DNA of 64,000 nucleotides from Paenibacillus camelliae (GTDB taxonomy: Bacteria > Bacillota > Bacilli > Paenibacillales > Paenibacillaceae), in contig NZ_JAMBNY010000001.1 of NCBI RefSeq assembly GCF_023715345.1, positions 496,001 through 560,000 on the forward strand, in the 5' to 3' direction. Below the pieces are notes generated by a model. The model saw only the letters and a list, made by a program, of their open reading frames with translations. It had not been told where the DNA came from and did no database searches. Positions 1-8,670 of the stretch are shown one piece after another (positions within the stretch are counted from its first letter, which is position 1; each line of letters opens with the position of its first letter). The position numbers and the translations under genes are program-made.

Positions 1-2
1 CC

Positions 3-182
3 AATTTAACCGAAGAAGATGCTATCCGAAAAGCCCTTGCTTCAAAGGAAGTAGCGGCGGCAAATTATTCATATCCAGTTATAAAAGAAGTGAAATATGA
101 CGTATCTAAATCTCGTTGGACGATTTTTATAACACAGATGGGCGATGAAAAAGTATTGGAGATAATGGTTGAGGATAAGTAG
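3..182 (+). CDS. C-terminal fragment of a hypothetical protein (cut by window edge)
   Basis: An open frame enters from the left edge and ends at TAG after 59 codons. The visible tail is a mixed alpha/beta stretch: an acidic-amphipathic helix (LTEEDAIRKAL), then a YPVIKEVKYDVSKSRW strand and an ITQMGDEKVLEIMVEDK end. The pattern of a helix followed by beta strands recalls PepSY-type small domains, but the fragment is too short to assign. A strong hairpin follows about 45 bases later, so this is the last gene of its transcript. The function is unknown. Confidence 0.55.
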   Translation, partial: NLTEEDAIRKALASKEVAAANYSYPVIKEVKYDVSKSRWTIFITQMGDEKVLEIMVEDK

Positions 183-226
183 AATCAATAAGGGCAATTT
201 TTATTAACAGTAAACGATAGCTCAAT

Positions 227-256
227 TAACCGCCTTTTCACAAAGGCGGTTTTCTT
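227..256 (+). terminator. Rho-independent terminator
   Basis: A GC-containing stem (AACCGCCTTT with AAAGGCGGTT, 4-base loop) is followed by TTTTCTT. It closes the transcript of the truncated gene at the left edge. Confidence 0.8.
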
Positions 257-314
257 ATGGTCATAAATCAACATTAGAATTTAACATAGCCTAATTTTTA
301 AATGAACCCCTCAT

Positions 315-812
315 TTATGAAATCGTAAGCTCCATTATATAATCGTCCATCACATAACCATTGCCAATATCCGCTACCTGCTCGTTCACAATGTCGAAGC
401 CAATTCGCTCATACATGGCAATAGAGGATGCATTGTGACGATTCACAGTTAACCAGATCTTGCAAAGCTGGCGTTCAGCCGCCATTTTAGTAATGAGCTG
501 CAGCGCTGCTTTACCGAAGCCTTGACCTCTCGCTTCCTTCTTAATATACAGCTTGCTTAAAAATAGAGACTCTCCCTCCTGCTTAACAGCTGCATATCCT
601 ACTATATTTCTTTCTTGCTGGATGAAAAAATAATGATAGCCTTGCTTAAGCTGCTCAGTTATCGCCTGTACCGATTGAAATCGATCAAGCATATAATCTA
701 TTTGCTGCTGGGATAATAAACGAATATAGTATTCATTCCAAATCTCATATGCGAGCCGCGCAAGCTTATGTATTTGTTCCTCCGTCTTTGTAGTTATTAG
801 TTTAATATCCAT
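315..812 (-). CDS. GNAT family N-acetyltransferase
   Basis: This 165-residue protein has the GCN5-related acetyltransferase fold. The acetyl-CoA pyrophosphate-binding motif A is seen as ARGQGFGKAAL (about residues 94-104). It is preceded by the LFLSKLYIKKEARG beta4/alpha3 region and followed by NRHNASSIAMYERIGF, the usual motif B with the conserved Asn and Tyr. The length is typical of a single-domain cytoplasmic GNAT. The substrate cannot be read from sequence. It is monocistronic, between a terminator on its 3' side and acsA on its 5' side. Confidence 0.85.
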   Translation of the reverse strand: MDIKLITTKTEEQIHKLARLAYEIWNEYYIRLLSQQQIDYMLDRFQSVQAITEQLKQGYHYFFIQQERNIVGYAAVKQEGESLFLSKLYIKKEARGQGFGKAALQLITKMAAERQLCKIWLTVNRHNASSIAMYERIGFDIVNEQVADIGNGYVMDDYIMELTIS

Positions 813-938
813 GCACGATCACTCCTATTAACAGTTTATAGCATTATAACGAAATGCTAAAGGATCGACAATAGCACAACAATGCCTGCCGGCTACCCGA
901 CAGGCATTGTGTCTGTAAGTTATTATGATTGCTTGTTA

Positions 939-2663
939 TTAATCCTCAATGGAGGAGAGATCACCTGTAGGCAGATTCAGCTCCCATGCTTTCAGCACTC
1001 GACGCATAATTTTTCCACTGCGCGTTTTAGGTAGCTTTTCCTTAAACTCAATCTCTCTAGGTGCAGCGTGAGCTGATAATCCCACCTTAACAAATTGCTT
1101 GATCTCCTTCTCTAGCTCTTCCGTAGGCTCATAGCCGTCACGAAGCGCAATAAAAGCTTTAATGATTTCCCCGCGTACTGGGTCAGGTTTACCGATGACA
1201 CCCGCCTCAGCGACCGCAGGATGCTCGACAAGCTTAGATTCTACCTCGAATGGGCCTACGCGCTCTCCAGATGTGTTGATGACATCATCTACTCTACCCT
1301 GAAACCAGAAATATCCGTCCTCATCGTAGTAAGCCGAATCTCCGGATACATACCAGCCCTGAATTCTAAAGTACTCTGCATACTTCGCATCATTGTTCCA
1401 TACTTTGCGCATCATCGATGGCCAGCCTGTTTTGATTGCGAGGTTACCCATACGATATGGAGGAAGCTCATTACCTTGATCATCAAGAATCGTTGCTTCT
1501 ACTCCTGGTATTGGTTTACCCATCGAGCCAGGTTTAATATCCATGCTTGGATAGTTGCAAATTAATTGTGCTCCTGTCTCCGTCATCCACCACGTATCAT
1601 GAATGCGCTGATTGTATACTTTCATTCCCCAGCGAACTACCTCTGGATTAAGCGGTTCACCAACACTTAGCACATGTCGCAGGCTGCTCAGATCATACTG
1701 CTTTACTACGTCGTCCCCTGCGCCCATCAGCATGCGAAAAGCAGTAGGTGCACTATACCATACGGTAACACCATACTTCTGTATCACACGATACCAATCA
1801 TCAGGACTAAATCGTCCACCTCGTACAACATTGGTCGCACCGTTGAGCCATGGAGCGAAGATGCCATATGCGGTTCCAGTTACCCACCCAGGATCTGCCG
1901 TACACCAAAATACGTCATCCTTCTTCAAATCCAATACGATTTGTCCGGTATACAGCTGCTGCACCATGACATTGTGTACGTGGTAAATGCCTTTCGGCTT
2001 ACCTGTAGAACCCGATGTATAATGGAGGATAAGGCCATCCTCACGATCTACCCACTCGATTGCAGCTTGATCACTATGCTCCTGCATCAGCTTGCTATAG
2101 CTGATCACACCTTCCTCTTCTACTACATCATCGCCATAAACGATAATATGCTTAAGCTGAGGCAACTCATCACGCTTAATACGTGAGAGCAAAGCAGGAG
2201 TCGTTACAATGGCGACAGCACCACTATCCTGTAATCGATCCTTTACGGCTGTTTCCATAAATGCTTCGAATAGCGGACCAACTATTGCACCTACTTTAAT
2301 AATTCCAAGCACACTTGCATATAGCTCAGGAGTTCGCGGCATAAAAATAAAGACGCGGTCTCCCTTGCTGATCCCTAAATTACGGAGTCCATTGGCAAAA
2401 CGATTGCTGGCTTGACTTAGCTGCTCATACGTATAACGCTCTTCACGCTGCTGATCACTGTATATAAGAGCAAGCTTATCACCATTTCCTTGCTCAACAT
2501 GACGATCTATGGCTTCGTACGCGATATTTACTTTACCAGTCGTGGCCCAGCTAAACTGGGATTCAATTTGATCCCAAGAAAAGTTCTCACGTGCCGCTTC
2601 GTAATTTTGAAGATTTCCATTCTTAACTGTTGCTGGTATACGTTCTTGATGCAGGTCAATCAT
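939..2663 (-). CDS. acsA: acetyl-CoA synthetase (AMP-forming)
   Basis: AcsA activates acetate with ATP and CoA to acetyl-CoA, AMP and PPi in the cytoplasm. The ANL-superfamily core motif YTSGSTGKPKG is at about residues 215-225, followed by the acetate-pocket region CTADPGWVTGTAYG, DTWWMTETG, YVSGDSAYYDEDGYFWFQGR and the C-terminal PKTRSGKIMRR catalytic-lysine motif. Sequence is very close to the 572-aa B. subtilis AcsA as I remember it. I chose ATG at 2663 because GGGAGAG lies at good distance; a TTG 24 bases upstream is in frame but has no Shine-Dalgarno. Divergent acuA/acuC encode the enzymes that in B. subtilis acetylate and deacetylate the catalytic lysine. A cre-like site overlaps the likely transcription start. 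Confidence 0.97.
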   Translation of the reverse strand: MIDLHQERIPATVKNGNLQNYEAARENFSWDQIESQFSWATTGKVNIAYEAIDRHVEQGNGDKLALIYSDQQREERYTYEQLSQASNRFANGLRNLGISKGDRVFIFMPRTPELYASVLGIIKVGAIVGPLFEAFMETAVKDRLQDSGAVAIVTTPALLSRIKRDELPQLKHIIVYGDDVVEEEGVISYSKLMQEHSDQAAIEWVDREDGLILHYTSGSTGKPKGIYHVHNVMVQQLYTGQIVLDLKKDDVFWCTADPGWVTGTAYGIFAPWLNGATNVVRGGRFSPDDWYRVIQKYGVTVWYSAPTAFRMLMGAGDDVVKQYDLSSLRHVLSVGEPLNPEVVRWGMKVYNQRIHDTWWMTETGAQLICNYPSMDIKPGSMGKPIPGVEATILDDQGNELPPYRMGNLAIKTGWPSMMRKVWNNDAKYAEYFRIQGWYVSGDSAYYDEDGYFWFQGRVDDVINTSGERVGPFEVESKLVEHPAVAEAGVIGKPDPVRGEIIKAFIALRDGYEPTEELEKEIKQFVKVGLSAHAAPREIEFKEKLPKTRSGKIMRRVLKAWELNLPTGDLSSIED

Positions 2664-2698
2664 CGTTTCACTCTCCCATCTATTCAATAAAAATCCAA

Positions 2699-2712
2699 AG
2701 AATGCGCTTACA
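2699..2712. promoter_or_regulatory. candidate CcpA operator (cre)
   Basis: AGAATGCGCTTACA matches the catabolite-responsive element consensus TGWAANCGNTNWCA at all but two positions, including the central CG and the right arm. It sits just downstream of the acsA -10 hexamer, where bound CcpA would block initiation or early elongation. ccpA is encoded about 4 kb away. In B. subtilis both acsA and acuABC are CcpA-repressed. The assignment is by eye. Confidence 0.55.
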
Positions 2713-2720
2713 ATAAAATT

Positions 2721-2749
2721 ATTATATCATATAACTAATCTATTGCACT
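2721..2749 (-). promoter_or_regulatory. possible acsA promoter
   Basis: On the minus strand a perfect TATAAT (2721-2726) is 17 bases downstream of AGTGCA, a weak -35. It lies 58 bases or more upstream of the acsA start, with the cre-like site between them. Confidence 0.45.
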
Positions 2750-2754
2750 ATATC

Positions 2755-2783
2755 TTTCCATATTACGTTGAATTATGTATAGT
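2755..2783 (+). promoter_or_regulatory. possible acuA promoter
   Basis: TTTCCA, a 17-base spacer ending in TG, then TATAGT form an extended -10 sigma-A-type promoter facing acuA. The acuA ribosome binding site (AAAGAGG) follows at 2807-2813. Confidence 0.45.
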
Positions 2784-2821
2784 AGAAGGGAATAACGCCT
2801 TTTAAGAAAGAGGTACAACCT

Positions 2822-3460
2822 ATGGAGCATAGAAAGCGGTTTCAATATAGGGAATACTTTATCTCTACACTTAACCAAACACTAGTTATTGAAGGACCGA
2901 TCCCTCCTGAACGGCTCCGCGAGATGACATTAGATGGCACGCTTGATGCGTTCCGAAAGCCAAGAGATCAGCATGAAGCGCTTGTAGAGATCGCTGGTTT
3001 GCCTGAAGGCAGAATCATTGCTGCTCATCTCGAGGGGCACATAGTAGGCTATGTAACCTTTCATTATCCAGATGAGTATGAACGCTGGTCAGAAGGGAAT
3101 ATGCAGGATCTCGTTGAACTTGGTGCGATTGAGGTAGCCGATCACTATCGCGGCTGTGGGCTTGGTAAGCAGCTAATTATGACCGCATTCGCAGAGGGGC
3201 AGCTAGATAATGTAATTGTGTATACGACTGAATATTATTGGCATTGGGATTTAGAAGGAAGCGGACTTAACGTATGGGATTACCGAAAAATGATGGAAAA
3301 GCTAATGCAATCAGTGGATATGATTTGGTATGCAACGGATGATCCTGAGATTTGTGCACATCCCGCAAACTGTCTGATGGTGAAAATCGGCTCTGAGGTC
3401 CCGTTGTCGTCGGTGGAGCTGTTTGATCGGGTACGCTTCCGCAATCGCTTCATGTATTAG
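2822..3460 (+). CDS. acuA: acetoin utilization protein AcuA (protein lysine acetyltransferase)
   Basis: This 212-aa GNAT-fold protein matches the AcuA family in length and content. The acetyl-CoA motif is seen as DHYRGCGLGKQLI (about residues 113-125), followed by the family-typical YTTEYYWHWDLEGSG stretch. In B. subtilis AcuA acetylates the catalytic lysine of AcsA and switches it off. Here it is divergent from acsA, as in B. subtilis, which supports the same role. The start is ATG behind AAAGAGG. Unlike B. subtilis, acuB does not follow; a repeat array does. Confidence 0.93.
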   Translation: MEHRKRFQYREYFISTLNQTLVIEGPIPPERLREMTLDGTLDAFRKPRDQHEALVEIAGLPEGRIIAAHLEGHIVGYVTFHYPDEYERWSEGNMQDLVELGAIEVADHYRGCGLGKQLIMTAFAEGQLDNVIVYTTEYYWHWDLEGSGLNVWDYRKMMEKLMQSVDMIWYATDDPEICAHPANCLMVKIGSEVPLSSVELFDRVRFRNRFMY

Positions 3461-3465
3461 AGGAA

Positions 3466-4401
3466 GTTCAAAAATCTAACTTTGATCACGATGTGTCACT
3501 GTTAGGTTATTCGGCATCGAATTTTGAATTCAGCCGGGTCTTCCGGTACTCACGTACCAATAACGTACGCTGCGTTCCTCATTCCCTAGCTTCTTTCAAA
3601 CTTCTTGGTGCTGAAAGCTAAATTTTTGAACCTTGATTTAACGAGGTAATTCAAAAAATTCAGCTTTGATCACGAAGTTAGACTGATAGCATACTCGACT
3701 GCAAATATTAATTTCATCGGGTTTTCCGGTGCTCACGTACAAATAACGTACGCTGCGCTCCTCAAATCCCTAACTTCATTTAATCTTCTTGGTGCTGAAA
3801 GCTAGATTTTGTACCTTGAATTAATGAGGTGGGTACAAAAATCTAACTTTGATCACGTAGTGTCATTGTATGGTAACTCGACGTCGAATTTTGAATTCAG
3901 CCGGGTCTTCCGGTACTCACGTACCAATAACGTACGCTGCGTTCCTCATTCCCTAGCTTCTTTCAAACTTCTTGGTGCTGAAAGCTAAATTTTTGAACCT
4001 TGATTTAACGAGGTAATTCAAAAAGTTCAGCTTTGATCACGAAGTTAGACTGATAGCATACTCGACTGCAAATATTAATTTCATCGGGTTTTCCGGTGCT
4101 CACGTACAAAATAGCGTACGCTGCGCTCCTCAAATCCCTAGCTTCATTTAATCTTCTTGGTGCTGAAAGCTAGATTTTTGTACCTTGATTTAATGAGGTA
4201 GGTTCAAAAAGTCCAGCTTTGATCACGAAGTATAACCGTTAGGTTATTCGGCATCGAATTTTGAATTCAGCCTAGCTTTCCGATGCTCACGTACCAATTA
4301 CGTACGCTGCGCTTCTCAATCTCTAGCTTCTTTCAAACTTCTTGGTGCTGAAAGCTAGATTTTGTACCTTGATTTAATGTCGAATTTTGAATTCAGCTGG
4401 G
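3466..4401. repeat. tandem array of five ~166-bp imperfect palindromes
   Basis: Five units lie at about 3466-3631, 3649-3814, 3833-3998, 4016-4183 and 4202-4367, with a short remnant of an internal segment at 4379-4401. Each begins with G(T/A)nCAAAAA-TC-(T/C)A-(A/G)CTTTGATCACG and ends with GGTGCTGAAAGCTA-ATTTTTGAAC or GTAC, so the ends are inverted copies and each unit can fold into one long hairpin. The centre holds CACGTAC(C/A)AATAACGTACGCTGCG. Units 1 and 3 are nearly identical, units 2 and 4 are nearly identical and different from 1 and 3, and unit 5 resembles 1 and 3. The array therefore has A-B-A-B-A' structure with a 367-bp dimer period. No gene or CRISPR-like spacer is present. Confidence 0.9.
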
Positions 4402-4464
4402 ATTGTGCTTCTAAAGCATGTTTTATTAGTATCTGTCCAAGCAGAAAGGATTGAATGTGAGGCT

Positions 4465-5658
4465 ATGACGAATCCACAGATTCGCTTTATCCATTCCAAA
4501 GCAGCAAGCAGCTACCAATTTGAAAAAGATCATCCGTTCCATCCTATTCGCTATGATCTAACGATCTCGTTATTGGAGCATGTAGGCGCACTATCACAGA
4601 CAGATATCTTTGAGCCACCTAAATATGATATGGAAGATTTGCTGCTGCTTGGACATCAAGAATCTTACATCGAGGCGATTAAATTGCTCAGCACGACACA
4701 GCCTCCAATTCATCTGAAGGAAAATGCTGAGCTATATGGGCTGCAAGCGGACGATACACCTTATTTTGCTGGGATGCATGAGGCTGCATGCAGTATCGTT
4801 GCTGGAACAGTATATGCGGTGGAGGAGGTCGTTCAAGGGCGACTACAGCACGCTTATCATATGGCTGGCGGGCTTCATCATGCTCTTCCTAACCGAGCAG
4901 CCGGCTTCTGCATCTATAACGATGCAGTTATTGCGATTCGTGCAGCACAACGACAGCACCAAATTAGAGTGCTCTATATTGACACAGACGTGCACCATGG
5001 GGACGGTGTTCAGCTTGCCTTCTATGCAGAGCCTTCCGTATGCACCTATTCCATTCATGAAACGGGTAAATTTCTGTTTCCTGGAACCGGTTATCATTAT
5101 GAGCGCGGTATCGAGCAAGGCTATGGTACTAGCATCAATGTGCCACTAGAGCCTTATACAGAGGATGAGTCATGGCTTAACAGCTTCGAATATACATTGC
5201 GGAAAACGATACAGCATTATAAGCCTGATCTAATTGTTAGTCAGCATGGATGTGACGCGCATGCCTATGATCCACTCTCACACTTGCACTGCTCCATTGG
5301 CATCTATGAACGAATTCCTCAGCTCATTCACGAGCTAGCACATAGCTACTGCAACGGTAAATGGGTAGCGCTTGGCGGTGGTGGCTATGACCTGTTTCGA
5401 GTCGTACCCCGTGCGTGGTCATATGTATGGCTTGAGATGGCAGACCATGCATTCCTTCACCAGCTGCTTGAAGCTAAGCAAAAGCGAAACCTTACCCCTT
5501 TACCGAAGGACTGGCTTCAACAATGGAGCACCGTTACCACGCAGCAGCTGCCATTATATTGGCAGGATGAAGCTGGCAGTATCCAAGCGATACCACGTAG
5601 AGAAGAAATTACAGCACGCAACAAACATATCGCAGAATTAGCGGTTCAAGATATGTAA
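4465..5658 (+). CDS. acuC: AcuC, histone-deacetylase-family protein deacetylase
   Basis: This protein (397 aa from ATG 4465) is a class I/II deacetylase-fold zinc hydrolase. The motifs are AGGLHHA with the general-base histidines, FCIYNDAVIAI, the zinc-ligand motif DTDVHHGDG, SIHETGKFLFPGTG, SQHGCDAHAYDPLSHL and LGGGGYD. In B. subtilis AcuC removes the acetyl group AcuA places on AcsA. The frame stays open upstream to a TTG inside repeat-derived sequence, but the family start aligns with ATG 4465; the Shine-Dalgarno there is weak (AAAGGA at 14 bases, GTGAGG very close). A perfect 19-bp hairpin follows the gene. Confidence 0.93.
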   Translation: MTNPQIRFIHSKAASSYQFEKDHPFHPIRYDLTISLLEHVGALSQTDIFEPPKYDMEDLLLLGHQESYIEAIKLLSTTQPPIHLKENAELYGLQADDTPYFAGMHEAACSIVAGTVYAVEEVVQGRLQHAYHMAGGLHHALPNRAAGFCIYNDAVIAIRAAQRQHQIRVLYIDTDVHHGDGVQLAFYAEPSVCTYSIHETGKFLFPGTGYHYERGIEQGYGTSINVPLEPYTEDESWLNSFEYTLRKTIQHYKPDLIVSQHGCDAHAYDPLSHLHCSIGIYERIPQLIHELAHSYCNGKWVALGGGGYDLFRVVPRAWSYVWLEMADHAFLHQLLEAKQKRNLTPLPKDWLQQWSTVTTQQLPLYWQDEAGSIQAIPRREEITARNKHIAELAVQDM

Positions 5659-5730
5659 ACGAGCACCGATCAAATGATTTGACGCAATAATTAAGGGATT
5701 ACTACAGCAGTTTACTCGTATTAAAACAGC

Positions 5731-5775
5731 GAGGGCTGGATGAAAGTCATATCCAATGACTTTCATCCAGCCCTC
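5731..5775. terminator. shared terminator between acuC and mtnN
   Basis: Two perfectly complementary 19-base arms (GAGGGCTGGATGAAAGTCA and its reverse complement) with a 7-base loop lie between convergent genes. T-runs are weak on both sides, so it may act as a bidirectional terminator or mRNA end stabiliser. Confidence 0.7.
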
Positions 5776-5790
5776 AAATCAGTAATGATA

Positions 5791-6492
5791 TTAGCGGATA
5801 GTAGATACGATTCGATCAATCATCGCATAGGAATTGTTTGCAGCAGTCACAACGAATTCCGTATACGTGACTTCTGCGGATCCATCTGCCTTATCCGACA
5901 TCGAACGAATTATTAGAAAGGGAATATCATTCGCTGCACAGACCTGTGCAACGGCTGCCCCCTCCATCTCGGCGCACGCCCCTCCGAACTGCTCATATAG
6001 TTCTTTAACCTTATCAACACTAGCAATAAATTGGTCACCAGATACGATTCGGCCAATTAGCGTACGATTAGGAAACAGCTCATCTCCTGCAGATTTGGCA
6101 AGCTTCATTAATGACTCATCTGCTGGAAAATCAGAGATGTCCTGAAAAGGAATCATCCCTTTTGCAAAGCCCAATGGTGTTACGTCAATATCGTGCTGCA
6201 TCGCGCTGCTCGATATAACAATGTCTCCTACGTTCAAGCTAGGATCTAATGCGCCCGCAACACCTGTGAATAGGACACAATCGACATCAAAGGATAGCAG
6301 CACCTGCGTGCACATTGCTGCATTGACCTTGCCTACTCCTGATTTACAATAAACAACGTCAACACCATGCAAGCTCCCTTCATAGTAAGTAACGCTTGCT
6401 ATGTGCTTCTCTTTAATATTTTGAACATTTTGATGAAGCAATTCAATTTCTTCTGTCATTGCTCCAATAATACCGATACGGTTAAAGCCCAT
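5791..6492 (-). CDS. mtnN: 5'-methylthioadenosine/S-adenosylhomocysteine nucleosidase
   Basis: MtnN hydrolyses MTA and SAH to adenine plus the thioribose sugars, feeding methionine salvage and removing SAH. The 233-residue length fits the family. Motifs visible are IGIIGAMTEEIELL at the N-terminus, CKSGVGKVNAAMCTQ (phosphorylase-superfamily loop), GDQFIAS, EMEGAAVAQVC (ribose-binding Met/Glu) and SDKADG with the catalytic Asp. Its ATG overlaps the ccpA stop codon (TAATG), so the two are probably translationally coupled. Confidence 0.96.
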   Translation of the reverse strand: MGFNRIGIIGAMTEEIELLHQNVQNIKEKHIASVTYYEGSLHGVDVVYCKSGVGKVNAAMCTQVLLSFDVDCVLFTGVAGALDPSLNVGDIVISSSAMQHDIDVTPLGFAKGMIPFQDISDFPADESLMKLAKSAGDELFPNRTLIGRIVSGDQFIASVDKVKELYEQFGGACAEMEGAAVAQVCAANDIPFLIIRSMSDKADGSAEVTYTEFVVTAANNSYAMIDRIVSTIR

Positions 6493-7499
6493 TATTGCTT
6501 TCCTCCTACAGATTGACGCACGACAAGCTCGTGAGGCAGCACTACTTGGGCTTGATCAACATTTTCCTTTTTCATCAGCTTTGTCAGTAGACGCATGGAT
6601 ACCGCACCAATATCATACATTGGCTGCGCAACCGTTGTAAGCTGAGGACGAACCATTGAAGCCATTCGGCTATTATCTACACTAATTACAGAAATATCGT
6701 TAGGCACTTGCAGTCCGCGGTCAAGGATGGCATGAATTGCCCCGATCGCCATTTCATCCGTTGCAGAGAACACTGCCGTTGGACGCTTGTCTAGATCAAG
6801 GAAATAGCGCATTGCGTCTGCCCCAGATTCATAGCGATAATTACCGATACGTACTAACGATTCATCGTATGTAATCCCTGCTTCATCTAATGCTTTTTTG
6901 TAGCCGCTAAAACGAGCAAACCCATTGGATGGATCCTCTAACGTGCCACTAATCATCGCAATCGACGTATGCCCTTCCTTAATCAAAGCTTGAACGGCAT
7001 CATAAGCAGCAGCTTCATGATCGATATCTACGGAAGCTAGATTGCCAGTATCCTCTGATGTTGCACATAGGACGATAGGAACATTCGCAGTACGGAATGC
7101 TTGCTGATGATCCTCCGTAACCGCCCCGCCCATAAATAGCAAGCCATCAACCTGCTTCTCAAGAAGTGTGTTAATAACACGAATTTCCTTTTCCTTCTTC
7201 TTATCTGCATTACACAAAATAATATTGTAATGGTACATATTCGCAATATCTTCAATACCGCGAGCAACCTCTGCAAAGATCGCATTTGAAATATCAGGTA
7301 TAACAACACCTACTGTTGTTGTTTTCTTGCTGGCAAGACCACGTGCAACAGCATTTGGTCGGTAGCCTAGACGCTCTATTGCTTCAAATACCTTTTTACG
7401 TGTAGCAGGCTTCACGTTAGGATTATTGTTCACTACGCGAGATACCGTGGCCATCGACACTCCTGCTTCTCTTGCTACATCATATATTGTTACCGTCAC
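6492..7499 (-). CDS. ccpA: catabolite control protein A (LacI/GalR family)
   Basis: CcpA is the global carbon-catabolite regulator of Firmicutes; with Ser46-phosphorylated HPr it binds cre sites. The 335-aa protein opens with the LacI-type helix-turn-helix [20 protein letters not shown], followed by the hinge [20 protein letters not shown] and a periplasmic-binding-like effector domain. Close identity to B. subtilis CcpA, including [18 protein letters not shown], separates it from other LacI members. GTG at 7499 is chosen because GGAGAG lies 6-11 bases upstream; the ATG five codons earlier has no ribosome binding site. The acsA-acu-ccpA-aroA neighbourhood matches B. subtilis. Confidence 0.95.
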   Translation of the reverse strand: MTVTIYDVAREAGVSMATVSRVVNNNPNVKPATRKKVFEAIERLGYRPNAVARGLASKKTTTVGVVIPDISNAIFAEVARGIEDIANMYHYNIILCNADKKKEKEIRVINTLLEKQVDGLLFMGGAVTEDHQQAFRTANVPIVLCATSEDTGNLASVDIDHEAAAYDAVQALIKEGHTSIAMISGTLEDPSNGFARFSGYKKALDEAGITYDESLVRIGNYRYESGADAMRYFLDLDKRPTAVFSATDEMAIGAIHAILDRGLQVPNDISVISVDNSRMASMVRPQLTTVAQPMYDIGAVSMRLLTKLMKKENVDQAQVVLPHELVVRQSVGGKQ

Positions 7500-7555
7500 G
7501 TGCACTCTCTCCATTTACTATAAAATAATTGATACGTTCGACACATATTGGAATT

Positions 7556-7584
7556 ATAATACTGTAAAATAACATTTTTCGCAA
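7556..7584 (-). promoter_or_regulatory. possible ccpA promoter
   Basis: On the minus strand TTGCGA, 17 bases and TATTAT lie 57 bases or more upstream of the ccpA start. No clear cre is seen next to it. Confidence 0.5.
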
Positions 7585-7646
7585 TGTTTCTACGTTACCA
7601 AGCGTATTTTAAGCTATAAAATCCGCGTTATGTATACGAAACTTCA

Positions 7647-8063
7647 TCAATATTTCATTTGCGCGCCGATTTGAAGCAGTCGTTTGCGAATAGATTCCAG
7701 CCAGACCTCATCCTTCAAATTTTGAGCAAGCAAATACAAATCAAGCAAGTCGTTGGTTCGCTGCTCAATCATTTGCTCCAGTTTATATTGTGCGGATTGA
7801 GCTGTTTTTTGAGCTAGCTTATATTCTACTAATATATTTGCCCACTCATTGCACTCGTTAAACAAGTAGCTCTGTTTTTCTGGACGAGCTCCCAGCTCTT
7901 GTATGAGTCCAGACAAATCTGCCTTAACCTCTGGAATTACCTCACTATGACTGCAAATCGCACATGTATAGATAGGAACGTTATCGATTTCGACCTTACC
8001 TGAAAAAATAACTGTCCTTAATTTCAAACTCATCAATTCTCCACAATTACACATCTTTTGCAT
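7647..8063 (-). CDS. small Cys-motif protein with C-terminal coiled coil, function unknown
   Basis: I do not recognise a characterised family. From ATG 8063 (preceded by GAGGGAGTGG at ideal distance) it is 138 aa. The N-terminus has two cysteine pairs, C-N-C-GE and C-A-I-C separated by about 30 residues, resembling the YgiT/MqsA-type zinc ribbon. The rest is strongly helical (KLAQKTAQSAQYKLEQMIEQRTNDLLDLYLLAQNL) and likely coiled coil. An in-frame ATG at 8147, 6 bases after the vanZ-like stop, would add 28 residues but its AGGAA is too close. It is probably co-transcribed with the VanZ-like gene. Confidence 0.7.
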   Translation of the reverse strand: MQKMCNCGELMSLKLRTVIFSGKVEIDNVPIYTCAICSHSEVIPEVKADLSGLIQELGARPEKQSYLFNECNEWANILVEYKLAQKTAQSAQYKLEQMIEQRTNDLLDLYLLAQNLKDEVWLESIRKRLLQIGAQMKY

Positions 8064-8153
8064 GAGAATCCACTCCCTCACACGTTCTAACAACATCATG
8101 AATATATTCTTGTCATGTTGTAAGGGATTCGACATTTTTTGATTCATTTCCTG

Positions 8154-8609
8154 CTAGTCTTCATAACTAAATTTTTTCCAAATGCTTTGAACGAAAGATA
8201 GCTTTGACAACAACACCCATAGAGTCGCACCGATGCAGTCATTGCGGATATCGTATAGATCCATCATTCTTCCACCTACAAAATATTGGTGAATCTCATC
8301 TGTAACGCCATAAAACGTACAGACACATACGATGATAAGCTTGGTCGACCACCTGGATGCTTTAGAGCCAAATCCATAATCCACCGTCATAGCCAAAATA
8401 AAATAACTTACATAATGTCCCCAATTAAAATCTTCGATGAACGGGAAATATTTCTGGATAAATGGCAGCACGGTATTGATTTCATCACCCGTGCGGGATG
8501 ACATAAAAAAAATAACGCCCATCCATACGATTGCCGGCAGCCATCGCAGTTTTTTCTGCCATTGCTTTCTATTTTCAACAAAAGTCTTGCTCGTCATTTT
8601 ATGATTCAT
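8154..8609 (-). CDS. VanZ-family membrane protein
   Basis: The 151-aa protein has four predicted membrane helices: WLPAIVWMGVIFFMS, YVSYFILAMTVDYGF, LIIVCVCTFYGVTDEIHQYF and DCIGATLWVLLSKL. VanZ hallmarks are visible: the MSSRTG after helix 1, the conserved YGVTDEIHQYFVGGRMMDLYD loop, and the N-D-x-x-G in the last helix. VanZ-like proteins are poorly understood; some confer low-level teicoplanin tolerance. There are no glycopeptide-resistance genes nearby, so no resistance role should be assumed. Confidence 0.9.
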   Translation of the reverse strand: MNHKMTSKTFVENRKQWQKKLRWLPAIVWMGVIFFMSSRTGDEINTVLPFIQKYFPFIEDFNWGHYVSYFILAMTVDYGFGSKASRWSTKLIIVCVCTFYGVTDEIHQYFVGGRMMDLYDIRNDCIGATLWVLLSKLSFVQSIWKKFSYED

Positions 8610-8670
8610 TTGCCTCTACCTTTCAGCTTCGATACAATGGACTAAGTCCACTTTACAAGGAGGGGTTAAG

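Noticed and set aside
1221..2690. Several plus-strand frames opposite acsA
   Set aside because: Antisense shadows of a strongly conserved gene.
3466..4401. CRISPR or protein-coding repeats
   Set aside because: Units are long palindromes with stops in all frames and no unique spacers.
4387..4464. N-terminal extension of AcuC from the upstream TTG
   Set aside because: It begins in repeat remnant sequence, and the family N-terminus aligns with ATG 4465.
8154..8609. Glycopeptide (teicoplanin) resistance gene
   Set aside because: VanZ-family fold only; no vanA-type ligase, dehydrogenase or regulator nearby.
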